Below, piece after piece: positions 17,379 to 24,960 of a stretch of DNA of 64,000 nt. Within the stretch, counting starts at the first letter, position 1; each line of letters starts with the position of its first letter. Location of the stretch: assembly GCA_039024895.1 (NCBI GenBank), contig JBCCPJ010000015.1, positions 12,818 through 76,817 of the forward strand. Reading direction: 5' to 3'. The notes under the pieces were generated by a model, which was given only the letters and a program-made list of their open reading frames with translations, was not told the origin of the DNA and did no database searches. Source of the DNA: JAJDOD01 sp039024895. GTDB taxonomy: Bacteria > Pseudomonadota > Alphaproteobacteria > Rhodobacterales > Rhodobacteraceae. A program made the translations under genes and the position numbers.

Positions 17379-17585
17379 TTAGGCCGCGTCTTCGTCCAGA
17401 TCAATCTCGTCGGCCTGAGCCACGATTTCACGTCCGTCATAGTGGCCACAGGCACCGCAAACGTGGTGCGGGCGCTTCAGTTCGCCGCAATTCGGGCACT
17501 CACCCGGGTTGAACGCCGTCAGAGCATCGTGAGCGCGACGGTTGTTCCGACGAGACGGCGAAACTTTATTCTGGGGGACAGCCAT
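17379..17585 (-). CDS. rpmF: 50S ribosomal protein L32
   Basis: The 68-residue L32 begins MAVPQNKVSPSRRNNRRAHDAL and has a zinc ribbon with C30, C33, C43 and C46 (CPNC and CGAC). The acidic C-terminal tail (EIDLDEDAA) is common in alphaproteobacteria. It sits upstream of plsX and fabH, the usual coupling of ribosome and membrane lipid synthesis. Upstream is a 256-base gap with a stem-loop (17612-17637) in the presumed leader, so it may have its own promoter rather than depend only on yceD. Confidence 0.96.
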   Translation of the reverse strand: MAVPQNKVSPSRRNNRRAHDALTAFNPGECPNCGELKRPHHVCGACGHYDGREIVAQADEIDLDEDAA

Positions 17586-17611
17586 GTCCTTATCCTCGGG
17601 TCAAAAGCGTT

Positions 17612-17637
17612 GTTCAGCGGGGTCTTACGCGCTGAAC
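17612..17637 (-). other. stem-loop in the presumed rpmF leader
   Basis: An 8-bp perfect stem, GTTCAGCG / CGCTGAAC, with a ten-base loop, 27 bases upstream of the rpmF start codon. No T-run follows in the rpmF direction, so it is not an obvious terminator. It could be a protein-binding or mRNA-stability element. The rest of 17586-17841 has no gene that I can support. Confidence 0.35.
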
Positions 17638-17841
17638 GCGCCCCTGTCCAACTCATTGTTCGTGTGGAACGCGGAACATACTGCGATTCCTTTGAAACGC
17701 AAGCGCCGAATTTGTACTTTTCTGGCGCATTGAACCATGCATTTCAGTCGTTTTGCGACGGATTTGGACACAGTATCACGTCAGCGCTTTGACAAAACCA
17801 CCCCATAACCTCCGACCGTCATACCGACCCGCTTGCAAGTG

Positions 17842-18258
17842 CTAATCGTCTCTCCCCGGCTCATTTGGGTTATTGGAGAAAAGCGCGATCTTGTTCCCTT
17901 GCGGGTCGCGGAGGTAGCCAACAAAGAAATGAGCGCCATAGGCTGCACGAAAACCGGGTGCGCCCTCATCTTTTCCACCAGCCTCAAGGGCTGCGGCATG
18001 GAGTTCTCGGACCTGGCTTTGGCTCTGCGCTTGGAAGGCCACCATCGCGCCATTCCCTGCCGAGGCCGGGGCACCGTCAAATGGCGATTTCACGTAGAAA
18101 TCTGGTTGAATGCCCCGCTGGCCCGGCTGAGCGGCCGGAATATAACTCAAATCCCCCTGGTACTGTTCCAAGCTATACCCAAGGGCTGGCAAAAACGTCG
18201 AATAGAAACGTTCAGCACGCGCCATGTCATCGACGCCAACACTCACGTATCCAATCAA
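17842..18258 (-). CDS. VOC superfamily (glyoxalase/bleomycin-resistance-like) protein
   Basis: A 138-residue single-domain VOC protein with paired beta-alpha-beta-beta-beta modules. Landmarks are IGYVSVGVDDMARAERFYSTFLPALGY at the start, MVAFQAQSQSQVRELHAAALEAGG in the middle, and the terminal GYLRDPQGNKIALFSN. Such proteins are diverse metal-dependent enzymes or binding proteins, and the substrate cannot be told. It lies between yceD and rpmF on the same strand, gaps 113 and 256 bases, where the two normally adjoin. The ATG at 18258 fits the usual family start. Confidence 0.85.
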   Translation of the reverse strand: MIGYVSVGVDDMARAERFYSTFLPALGYSLEQYQGDLSYIPAAQPGQRGIQPDFYVKSPFDGAPASAGNGAMVAFQAQSQSQVRELHAAALEAGGKDEGAPGFRAAYGAHFFVGYLRDPQGNKIALFSNNPNEPGRDD

Positions 18259-18371
18259 TTCAGGTTTCCCCTTTTGTCAGAAAACACCAAAGCGCGCCTT
18301 TATTGGTCCACAAAACGCACTGACATGACATCCCAGTCTTCTGGTGCCCGTTAAGCGCGCCGACACCATAG

Positions 18372-18908
18372 CTACCCGTCGTGTCCGCCTTCCATCTTGT
18401 CTCGAAGCGCCTTTAACCCTGCAAAAGGTTTGGCATCTTCGTCAGTCATCGGCGCAACACCTGGTTTCGTGACGGTGATGTCCACCGGCGCCACGCCCTC
18501 CGCCCGCGGCCAGTCGGGCAGGGCCAGCGCCAAGGCTTCTTCCATCACGGCTTCCAGGTCGATTGCAGACGGCAACGGTTCTGCCGTATCGTCTTCCGGC
18601 ATCTCCGCCTCTTCCGCCGTGGGGAATTCCATCTCCGCGAGATACGCGCGATAGATGGGTGCGTCGATGCGCGTCGTTACGGGGTCACCCGTGACCACGC
18701 AAGGCTGCACCACTGTTGCGCCCAGTGTCGCATTCAGCGTCAAGTCCTTGGCGCCAGAAGGAGCGACGCTGCCCGAGAAGCTGAGCTTCCGCAATCCGAT
18801 CAATGCCAAGCGCGCGGCAATTTCTGCCCGCAGCCCCTCATCCGGCGCCAAGTGAAACGTCACTTCGCGCACCAGCTTGACTGTGGACAGAACGGTGGTC
18901 TCGGTCAT
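18372..18908 (-). CDS. yceD: DUF177 family protein YceD
   Basis: A 178-residue member of the YceD/DUF177 family, usually encoded just before rpmF and implicated in 23S rRNA accumulation and fatty-acid operon context. The conserved middle part reads LNATLGATVVQPCVVTGDPVTTRIDAPIYRAYLAEM. An acidic stretch EEAEMPEDDTAEPLP follows, with DLEAVMEEALALALPDWPRAEG after it. It is divergent from bamE with a 70-base gap that must hold both promoters. A VOC gene has come between it and rpmF. It is presumably cytoplasmic. Confidence 0.88.
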   Translation of the reverse strand: MTETTVLSTVKLVREVTFHLAPDEGLRAEIAARLALIGLRKLSFSGSVAPSGAKDLTLNATLGATVVQPCVVTGDPVTTRIDAPIYRAYLAEMEFPTAEEAEMPEDDTAEPLPSAIDLEAVMEEALALALPDWPRAEGVAPVDITVTKPGVAPMTDEDAKPFAGLKALRDKMEGGHDG

Positions 18909-18978
18909 CTCGCGCCTCCTTGCGCTGACGTCGGTCTCTGGCTATGCCGGGGAACAGTCAAAGAGGCAAGAGGGGCCG

Positions 18979-19440
18979 ATGCGCGGGATCAGACACATCA
19001 GAACCGGGTTTGCCCTGATCGGGCTCGTCACGCTCACAGGCTGCGCGGCCACGTTGGAAGACAGCCACGGCTACGTTCCAGACGAAACCCTTCTCCGCGA
19101 GGTCAAACTCGGTGTTGATACGAAGGAAACCGTTGGCCGATTGCTTGGCCGCCCAGGCACTGAAGGTGTCGTGGATGACCTTGGCTGGTACTATGTGCAG
19201 TCTGACTATGAAACCTTCCTATGGCGGGCACCCGTCGAAGTTGACCGCGAAGTCGTCGCCGTCAGCTTCTCGGACGCCGGAACAGTCAGCAATGTCGAAC
19301 GGTTCGGCCTGGAAGAGGGGCGGGTTATCGCACTGTCCCGAAGGGTTACAACATCGAATACGCGTGGTATCGGCTTCTTGCGCCAGCTCTTCTCAAACCT
19401 CGGCACGTTGAATGCCGCGGACCTGCTTCAAGACAACTGA
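18979..19440 (+). CDS. bamE: outer membrane protein assembly factor BamE (lipoprotein)
   Basis: Lipoprotein of the BAM complex (SmpA/OmlA). The 153-residue precursor has a signal peptide with lipobox LTGC (lipidated C22) and the family motif YVPDETLLREVKLGVDTKETVGRLLGRPGTEGVVDDLGWYYVQSDYETFLWRAPVEVDREVVAVSF. The ATG at 18979 follows GAGGGGCCG and gives a correct signal peptide. The frame is open upstream to 18877 but would run into the divergent yceD gene. The 3' end overlaps the convergent msrB by 13 bases. Confidence 0.92.
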   Translation: MRGIRHIRTGFALIGLVTLTGCAATLEDSHGYVPDETLLREVKLGVDTKETVGRLLGRPGTEGVVDDLGWYYVQSDYETFLWRAPVEVDREVVAVSFSDAGTVSNVERFGLEEGRVIALSRRVTTSNTRGIGFLRQLFSNLGTLNAADLLQDN

Positions 19441-19853
19441 TCGGCCGCTGATCCGACCTCTTCCTCTTCCGGAAGGAAGTCGAGCGAGACACCGTTGATG
19501 CAGTACCGCAAGCCCGTTGGTCGGGGGCCATCCGGGAAGACGTGACCCAGATGCCCGCCGCAGCGTGCGCAATGCACTTCTGTTCGACGCATAAAGAAAC
19601 TGCGGTCATCGCTCTCGCCCACCATTTCACCATCCATCGGTTGATAGAAGGAAGGCCAGCCCGTCCCGCTATCGAACTTATGTGCCTGGTCAAAAAGGGG
19701 GGCGCCGCACCCCTTGCAGGCATAGATGCCCGGATTTTTAGGGAAGTTGTCATGGGTGAAGGCGCGTTCGGTCCCGTGTTTCCGCAGGACCTTGTACTCA
19801 AGATCATTCAATTGCGCCCGCCATTCAGCGTCAGATTTTACGACCTTTTCCAC
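19428..19853 (-). CDS. msrB: peptide-methionine (R)-S-oxide reductase MsrB
   Basis: Repairs oxidised methionine (R-sulfoxide). The 141 residues carry the zinc cysteines C46, C49 (CKGC), C95 and C98 (CARC) and the catalytic C118 in RYCINGVSLDFLP, with SGTGWPSFYQP as the family signature. The GTG at 19853 with upstream AAGGA is preferred. An in-frame ATG at 19886 would add 11 residues. It is divergent from olsB and convergent with bamE, overlapping its 3' end by 13 bases. The resolving cysteine is not obvious. Confidence 0.94.
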   Translation of the reverse strand: MEKVVKSDAEWRAQLNDLEYKVLRKHGTERAFTHDNFPKNPGIYACKGCGAPLFDQAHKFDSGTGWPSFYQPMDGEMVGESDDRSFFMRRTEVHCARCGGHLGHVFPDGPRPTGLRYCINGVSLDFLPEEEEVGSAADQLS

Positions 19854-19948
19854 CCGTTTTTCCTTTCCTTCACGCCCATGACACATGTTGCATGTCGTCT
19901 CACACCACAACATATAAGGGAAATCGCTCTCGGACCAAGGAGGGCAGC

Positions 19949-20692
19949 ATGTCACACGGCTGCTATCGCGCACGGCGCGCAGAGACAGAAACAGACGTCG
20001 CCGCCGCGCAACGCCTGCGCTATCTTGCGTTCATTGCCGAAACAGGTGCGGTCCCGCGCGAAACGGATCGGGATGCGGATGCTTTCGACGAAACCTGCCA
20101 CCACATCCTGATTGAGCACGTCCAAAGCGGTACGCTCGTGGCGACTTTTCGTCTTCTCCCATTCGCGTCTGGCGAGGACATCGCCCAAAGCTACAGCGCC
20201 CAATATTACGACCTCGACGCGCTTAAAGCCTATGATAAGCCAATGGTCGAGATGGGGCGCTTCTGTACGGCGCCGGGTGTGAGAGACCCGGACATCCTAC
20301 GCGTCGCTTGGGGCGCCATCACCCGCTTTGTGGATCAGGATGGTGTCGGTCTCCTCTTTGGCTGCTCCTCCTTTCATGGCACCGATACCCAAGCCTATGC
20401 CGATGCCTTTGCCATGCTCAAGGAAGCGCACCTCGCGCCGCATCGGTGGCTGCCAAGTATCAAGGCTCCCAAAGTGTTTCGCTTTGCCCAAAGGCTGGGG
20501 CGCGCACCGGACCGCAAACGCGCGTTAAAAACGATGCCGCCCTTGCTTCGAAGCTATTTGACCATGGGGGGATGGGTCAGCGACCATGCCGTTGTCGATA
20601 CCGATATGAATACGCTCCATGTCTTCACCGGGCTTGAAATCCGCACCATTCCGCCCGCCCGGGCAAAAGCCCTCCGCGCCGTGGCTGGCTAG
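19949..20692 (+). CDS. olsB: ornithine N-acyltransferase OlsB (ornithine lipid synthesis)
   Basis: Transfers a 3-hydroxyacyl chain from ACP to ornithine, the first step of ornithine lipid synthesis. The 247 residues match the OlsB branch of the GNAT-like acyltransferases: AETETDVAAAQRLRYLAFIAETG, MVEMGRFCTAPGVRDPDILRVAWGAITRFVDQDGVGLLFGCSSFHGTDTQAY, and HLAPHRWLPSIKAPKVFRFA. The ATG at 19949 has a strong AAGGAGGGC site. The expected partner olsA (second acyltransferase) does not follow; an ABC-F gene does. It is divergent from msrB. Confidence 0.85.
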   Translation: MSHGCYRARRAETETDVAAAQRLRYLAFIAETGAVPRETDRDADAFDETCHHILIEHVQSGTLVATFRLLPFASGEDIAQSYSAQYYDLDALKAYDKPMVEMGRFCTAPGVRDPDILRVAWGAITRFVDQDGVGLLFGCSSFHGTDTQAYADAFAMLKEAHLAPHRWLPSIKAPKVFRFAQRLGRAPDRKRALKTMPPLLRSYLTMGGWVSDHAVVDTDMNTLHVFTGLEIRTIPPARAKALRAVAG

Positions 20693-20771
20693 CGCCCTTT
20701 TGACAGGCGCGCCGCGCCGAGTGTCCCGCTCAACGCTTGACGCCCGCCCCGCGGCACCGTAGCCCCCGCCC

Positions 20772-22580
20772 ATGGCACAGCCCCCCCTTTTGCAGTTGAC
20801 GGATATTGGCCTGGGTTTTGGCGGTGAACCGCTTTTCGATGGCCTGTCGCTGGTCATCCAACAGGGGGACCGGCTTGCGCTTGTCGGGCGCAATGGGTCG
20901 GGAAAATCCACCCTTCTCAAAGTCATGGCGGGTCTCGTGGAGGCAGATCGCGGCGCGCGCACCGTGCCCACAGGCACCGCCGTGGGATATATGGAGCAGG
21001 AACCCGAGATGACGGGATGCGCCACCCTTGGCGATTTTGCTTTGCGTGATCTTGGCCCGTCGGAGCTCTGGCGGGTCGAAGCTGCGGCGGAAGGGCTGAA
21101 ACTCGATGTCGATGCCGATCCCCTCAAAGCGTCCGGAGGGGAGCGACGCCGGGCAGCTCTCGCCAAACTTCTGGCGGAAGCGCCCGATCTCATGCTGCTC
21201 GATGAACCGACAAACCACCTCGATGTCGAAGCGATCGGTTGGCTGGAACGGCGGCTGAAGGAAACGCGCCAGGCATTTGCCGTCATCAGCCACGACCGCG
21301 CGTTTTTGCGCGCGCTGACCCAGGCGACACTTTGGATAGACCGGGGTGACGTGCGTCGGCGCGACGGCAGTTTCGATGGGTTCGAAGCATGGCGCGATAA
21401 GACTTGGGCGGAGGAAGACGACGCGCGCCACAAGCTGAACCGAAAGATCAAGGCCGAGGCCCGTTGGGCGGTCGAAGGCATCAGCGCGCGACGCAAGCGA
21501 AATCAAGGCAGGGTGCGCGCGCTTCAAGCGCTCCGGGCCGAGCGCGCGGGCCAGATCACGCGGGATGGTCCCGCCGCTCTCCAATTCGGTGAGGGCCCAA
21601 AATCCGGCAAGCGCGTGATCGAAGCCACGGGCTTGTCAAAGACTTACGAGGCAAAGGTAATCTGTCGGAACTTTGATCTGCGCGTGATGCGGGGCGACAG
21701 GATCGCTTTTGTCGGGCCGAACGGTGTCGGCAAGACAACTCTGATCGAACTTTTGACCGGTCAACGCGCGCCCGATGGCGGCACGTTGAAGCTTGGCACG
21801 AATATTGAGCTTGCCACCTTCGACCAGCGCAGGGCCGCACTTGATCCGGACGCCACCCTTTGGGAAAGCCTGACCGAAGACAAGGCATCCCGCGTGGCGG
21901 GCCGTTCCGATCAGGTTATGGTGCGGGGGACACCCCGGCACGTGGTCGGCTATCTGAAGGACTTTCTGTTTGACGAAGCCCAGGCCCGCGCGCCCGTGCG
22001 TGCGCTGTCGGGGGGTGAAAAGGCGCGCCTCCTTTTGGCGCGTATCATGGCAAAGCCGTCAAACCTGCTGGTCCTCGATGAACCCACCAACGATCTTGAT
22101 ATAGAAACGCTTGATCTGCTGCAGGAAGTTCTTGGGGACTATGATGGCACGGTCCTTCTGGTCAGCCACGACCGCGACTTCATCGACCGGGTCGCGACCA
22201 CCACTGTGGCGCTTGAAGGGGCAGGGCGCATCGTCGTCCATGCGGGCGGCTGGAGCGATTGCGCGCCCAAACTCCAATGGGCCGCAAACACGCCTTCGGA
22301 AGTACCGAAACCAACCACTTCTCGCATGCGCGACAAAACTGAAGCAAAACCCGACGAACTCAGCTTCACCGAAAAACACCGTCTCGAGGCATTGCCGAAA
22401 GAGATCGACCGCCTGACTGCGGAGATCGAGAAGTTGGAAACGCTCATGGCCGATCCTGATCTCTACACCCGCGAGCCGGTCAAGTTTGCGAAAGCAACCG
22501 AAGCGCTCACCACACGCCAATCGACCCTGGCGGCTCTCGAGGATGAGTGGCTTACCCTGGCGGAGAAGGCCGAAAACTAG
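20772..22580 (+). CDS. uup: ABC-F family ATPase Uup-like
   Basis: Soluble ABC-F protein with two ATPase domains and no membrane part. These act on the ribosome or at DNA transposition/replication sites. In 602 residues: Walker A GRNGSGKSTLLK (near 39), signature ASGGERRRAALAK, Walker B DLMLLDEPTNHLD; then GPNGVGKTTL (near 318), LSGGEKARLLLA, NLLVLDEPTNDLD. The long arm between domains is about 200-265. The C-terminus (about 535-602) is a coiled coil, LSFTEKHRLEALPKEIDRLTAEIEKLETLM, which points to Uup rather than EttA. The gene stands alone after olsB and ends 40 bases before repeat copy B. Confidence 0.9.
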   Translation: MAQPPLLQLTDIGLGFGGEPLFDGLSLVIQQGDRLALVGRNGSGKSTLLKVMAGLVEADRGARTVPTGTAVGYMEQEPEMTGCATLGDFALRDLGPSELWRVEAAAEGLKLDVDADPLKASGGERRRAALAKLLAEAPDLMLLDEPTNHLDVEAIGWLERRLKETRQAFAVISHDRAFLRALTQATLWIDRGDVRRRDGSFDGFEAWRDKTWAEEDDARHKLNRKIKAEARWAVEGISARRKRNQGRVRALQALRAERAGQITRDGPAALQFGEGPKSGKRVIEATGLSKTYEAKVICRNFDLRVMRGDRIAFVGPNGVGKTTLIELLTGQRAPDGGTLKLGTNIELATFDQRRAALDPDATLWESLTEDKASRVAGRSDQVMVRGTPRHVVGYLKDFLFDEAQARAPVRALSGGEKARLLLARIMAKPSNLLVLDEPTNDLDIETLDLLQEVLGDYDGTVLLVSHDRDFIDRVATTTVALEGAGRIVVHAGGWSDCAPKLQWAANTPSEVPKPTTSRMRDKTEAKPDELSFTEKHRLEALPKEIDRLTAEIEKLETLMADPDLYTREPVKFAKATEALTTRQSTLAALEDEWLTLAEKAEN

Positions 22581-22620
22581 CCCGTTCCTGGCATCAGGCG
22601 TTTCTTACGGGTCCTTTGCC

Positions 22621-22673
22621 TTCTTCTGTCGTCAAATACTCCAGAGGGGTCTGGGGAGACAGCGTCTCCCCAG
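22621..22673 (+). repeat. interspersed intergenic element, copy B
   Basis: Core TTCTTCTGTCGTCAAATAC at 22621-22639, then TCCAGAGGGGT, then a hairpin of 10 bp, CTGGGGAGAC / GTCTCCCCAG, with loop AGC (22651-22673). It lies 40 bases after the uup stop codon in the same direction and could end its transcript, though no long T-run follows. Same core and layout as copies at 57754 and 61757. Confidence 0.75.
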
Positions 22674-22699
22674 CGGATCGGCGCCGGAGGCGTCGAAAC

Positions 22700-23302
22700 T
22701 CAGGTAAGATGAATGGCGAGGCTGGGTCGATACCCGCCGGCGAGAGCGTCAAGCGACAGGGCCGGCGTCAACACGGTAACCTCTCCGGCGACGCGCGGTT
22801 CGGCTTCGCCGTATCCGTCCGGACCGACCGGATACAAAGCATCCTGCCAAATCAGCTTGGGCTTTTGGTCCAGAATAATAGCCCCGTCCGGCAGAACTGA
22901 TGCCTCCGCTCGCATCCGTCGTTGCTCAAAACGGCGCGGGATTGCCCGTTGGTCATGTAACACACGGTCCATCTCTCCGACGGGACCACTCAGGTTCGCC
23001 GCGTCCCGGTAGGCGTTGTAATCCCCATGCCGACAAAGCCCACAAGGCCGGTGGCCCGCCGCAAGTGCTACAGCTTCATCGAGAAAAAACAATTCCGTAT
23101 AAGTCCCCGGTGTCATCACCTCACGATGCCAATCTTTCCAGGACAGCACGCAGGTTACCCACGCCTTATGTCGCCAACGGGCCTTTCCAAGCCGCTGGGC
23201 GTCGTCATGTAGAATGCCCCGATTTCCCATAAACCGACCGCGCGCGGTGTGGGCAACAATCTCGCCGGTGGCGAGAACACGGTTCTGCAATGGTCGGCTC
23301 AT
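22700..23302 (-). CDS. conserved protein with an Ada-like GHRPCGLCRH cysteine motif
   Basis: I do not recognise a named function. The 200-residue protein has a beta-rich start (MSRPLQNRVLATGEIVAHTARGRFMGNRGILHD), Trp-rich central residues (ARWRHKAWVTCVLSWKDWHREVM) and, at about 99-107, AAGHRPCGLCRHGDYNAYRDA. This CGLC motif resembles the zinc/methyl-acceptor motif of Ada (GYRPCKRCRP), but only one CxxC pair is present. No DNA-binding helix-turn-helix is seen. It lies alone between two convergent or unrelated genes and starts before an A+T-rich gap. It may be a nucleic-acid or metal binding protein. Confidence 0.6.
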   Translation of the reverse strand: MSRPLQNRVLATGEIVAHTARGRFMGNRGILHDDAQRLGKARWRHKAWVTCVLSWKDWHREVMTPGTYTELFFLDEAVALAAGHRPCGLCRHGDYNAYRDAANLSGPVGEMDRVLHDQRAIPRRFEQRRMRAEASVLPDGAIILDQKPKLIWQDALYPVGPDGYGEAEPRVAGEVTVLTPALSLDALAGGYRPSLAIHLT

Positions 23303-23430
23303 GGTCGAAGTTTATGCCGTTTCTTTGCCGACTTGCATCGTTTTCCTCGGCGCTCGCCGTCCGCGTTCGAAACCGAGCAATAGTCATCGCGAAAGATCGA
23401 TGATTTCAAGTGCGAACACCCCCAAAATAG

Positions 23431-23456
23431 AAAAGGCGCCCCGTCAGGCGCCTTTT
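23431..23456. terminator. bidirectional intrinsic terminator
   Basis: A 10-bp stem AAAAGGCGCC / GGCGCCTTTT with a six-base loop. The ends supply a T-run for either strand. It lies 24 bases past the stop of the small membrane protein gene on the - strand, and there is no + strand gene before it, so it most likely ends that - strand transcript. The rest of 23303-23479 shows no gene. Confidence 0.8.
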
Positions 23457-23479
23457 CAATTGGCAGTCAAATCGCTGGG

Positions 23480-23647
23480 TTATCCGAATTCAGCCTCGCG
23501 TCTGCGCATGACCAACGCGGCGCATTGAAAAAACAACGCAACAGTGGTGAGCGCGGCCAAAAGCGGGAAAATCCCTCCGAACCCATAAACAAAAGTGGCA
23601 ATCGTAATTCCGGCAGCGACGAAAAAAACAAAGATACTTGCGATCAT
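23480..23647 (-). CDS. small two-helix membrane protein
   Basis: A 55-residue hydrophobic protein. Two membrane helices are predicted: about 3-22 (ASIFVFFVAAGITIATFVYGF) and about 25-45 (FPLLAALTTVALFFQCAALVM), ending in the positively charged MRRREAEFG, probably cytoplasmic. The ATG at 23647 follows AAGGTGTTGAGT. The frame is open to 23749, which would add 34 polar residues. A terminator stands just after it. No family is recognised. Small membrane proteins of this shape are common next to stress or regulatory loci, but no function can be inferred. Confidence 0.5.
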   Translation of the reverse strand: MIASIFVFFVAAGITIATFVYGFGGIFPLLAALTTVALFFQCAALVMRRREAEFG

Positions 23648-23912
23648 ACTCAACACCTTCACACAAAGAACCGACACTTTACGAAAACTACTATAAGCGG
23701 AAATTTGCCGATTCTGGTTAAGTTTTGAGGAGATTCCTTTTTTCAACAAAATTCTGTGGCCGAAAGAACATAGCTATCACTTGGGGTATTAGTATACCTA
23801 ATTTACAAGGCATTGAATTTGCCTAATTAATTCAGCATAAAGCGCATTGACCTGACGCGAAATATGCTTAGAACCACGCCATCTTACGCGAACCTACCAA
23901 AAGGGCTCACAC
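23648..23912 (+). promoter_or_regulatory. A+T-rich upstream region of rplM with possible promoter
   Basis: A 265-base gap, the most A+T-rich of the window. It should hold the rplM-rpsI promoter and that of the small membrane protein on the other strand. A possible -35 TTGACC is at 23847-23852, with a TTAGAA-like -10 at 23868-23873 (spacing 15, a bit short). No ORF or RNA gene is seen in it. Confidence 0.35.
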
Positions 23913-24371
23913 ATGAAGACGTTCACCGCAACACCGGCGGACATCGAAAAGCAATGGATCATCATTGATGCTGAAGGCATCGTGCTGGGCCGTCTTGCTT
24001 CGATTGTCGCCATGCGCCTCCGTGGCAAGCACAAGGCCTCCTATACGCCGCACATGGATATGGGCGACAATGTCATCGTCATAAATGCCGAAAAAGTGCA
24101 GGTGACGGGCGACAAGCGCAACAAGCCCAACTACTGGCACACCGGCTATCCAGGCGGCATCAAGTCGCGCACGACGGGCCAAATCCTGGAGGGCAAGTTT
24201 CCCGAGCGCGTCGTGACGCAAGCCGTCAAGCGCATGCTTCCCGGCAATCGTCTCAGCCGCAAGCAGATGACAAATCTCCGCGTCTATGCGGGGGCCGAGC
24301 ACCCCCATGAAGCGCAGAACCCAACCGTTCTGGATGTTGCATCCATGAACAAGAAGAACACCCGGAGCTGA
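23913..24371 (+). CDS. rplM: 50S ribosomal protein L13
   Basis: The 152-residue L13 has the conserved WIIIDAEGIVLGRLASIVAMRLRGKHKASYTPHMDMGDNVIVINAEKVQVTGDK and RVVTQAVKRMLPGNRLSRKQMTNLRVYAGAEHPHEAQNP. It is an early-assembly protein of the large subunit. It is followed after five bases by rpsI, the universal L13-S9 operon, and the pair ends at a clear terminator. The ATG at 23913 is the family start. Confidence 0.98.
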   Translation: MKTFTATPADIEKQWIIIDAEGIVLGRLASIVAMRLRGKHKASYTPHMDMGDNVIVINAEKVQVTGDKRNKPNYWHTGYPGGIKSRTTGQILEGKFPERVVTQAVKRMLPGNRLSRKQMTNLRVYAGAEHPHEAQNPTVLDVASMNKKNTRS

Positions 24372-24376
24372 ATTCC

Positions 24377-24889
24377 ATGGCAGATGAAGTGAAAACCCTA
24401 GATGACCTGAAAGAGGTCGTGGGCGAAACCAGCGCCGCTCCCGTTGAAGCCGAGGCCCCCGTGGTCGAGACAGTCGTCAGCCGCGAACCCGTCCGCGACG
24501 ACCTCGGGCGCTCCTACGCCACAGGCAAACGGAAAGACGCAGTTGCACGCGTGTGGATCAAACCGGGTTCCGGCAAGGTCACCGTAAACGGCAAGGAAAT
24601 GGACGCGTATTTCGCCCGTCCCGTACTGCAGATGATCCTGCGCCAGCCGTTTCAAGTGGCCGGTGTTGACGGCCAGTTTGACGTGATGGCCACCGTCAAG
24701 GGCGGCGGTCTGTCGGGTCAGGCGGGTGCCGTGAAGCATGGTATCTCAAAGGCGCTCCAGCTTTATGATCCGTCGTTGCGCGGGGCGCTTAAGGCCGTCG
24801 GCTTCTTGACCCGCGATAGCCGCGTCGTGGAACGGAAGAAATACGGTAAGGCGAAGGCGCGGAAGAGCTTCCAGTTCTCCAAGCGCTAA
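24377..24889 (+). CDS. rpsI: 30S ribosomal protein S9
   Basis: The 170-residue S9 has an alphaproteobacterial acidic N-terminal extension (residues 1-40). The conserved body follows: RSYATGKRKDAVARVWIKPGSGKVTVNGKEMDAYFARPVLQMILRQPF, GGGLSGQAGAVKHGISKALQLYDPSLR, and the basic tail VERKKYGKAKARKSFQFSKR that reaches the P-site tRNA. It is in an operon with rplM and followed by an intrinsic terminator. Confidence 0.98.
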   Translation: MADEVKTLDDLKEVVGETSAAPVEAEAPVVETVVSREPVRDDLGRSYATGKRKDAVARVWIKPGSGKVTVNGKEMDAYFARPVLQMILRQPFQVAGVDGQFDVMATVKGGGLSGQAGAVKHGISKALQLYDPSLRGALKAVGFLTRDSRVVERKKYGKAKARKSFQFSKR

Positions 24890-24904
24890 GGTCTTCGAAT
24901 ACAA

Positions 24905-24933
24905 AAAAGGCCCTCGCATTGCGGGGGCCTTTT
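24905..24933 (+). terminator. intrinsic terminator of rplM-rpsI
   Basis: Stem AAAAGGCCCTCGC / GCGGGGGCCTTTT (one wobble or mismatch), loop ATT, followed by a T-rich tail, 15 bases after the rpsI stop. The A-rich 5' side could also serve the convergent - strand ABC-F gene, which ends at 24961. Confidence 0.88.
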
Positions 24934-24960
24934 GCTTTTGTCTTCAACTTTGCCCACGGC

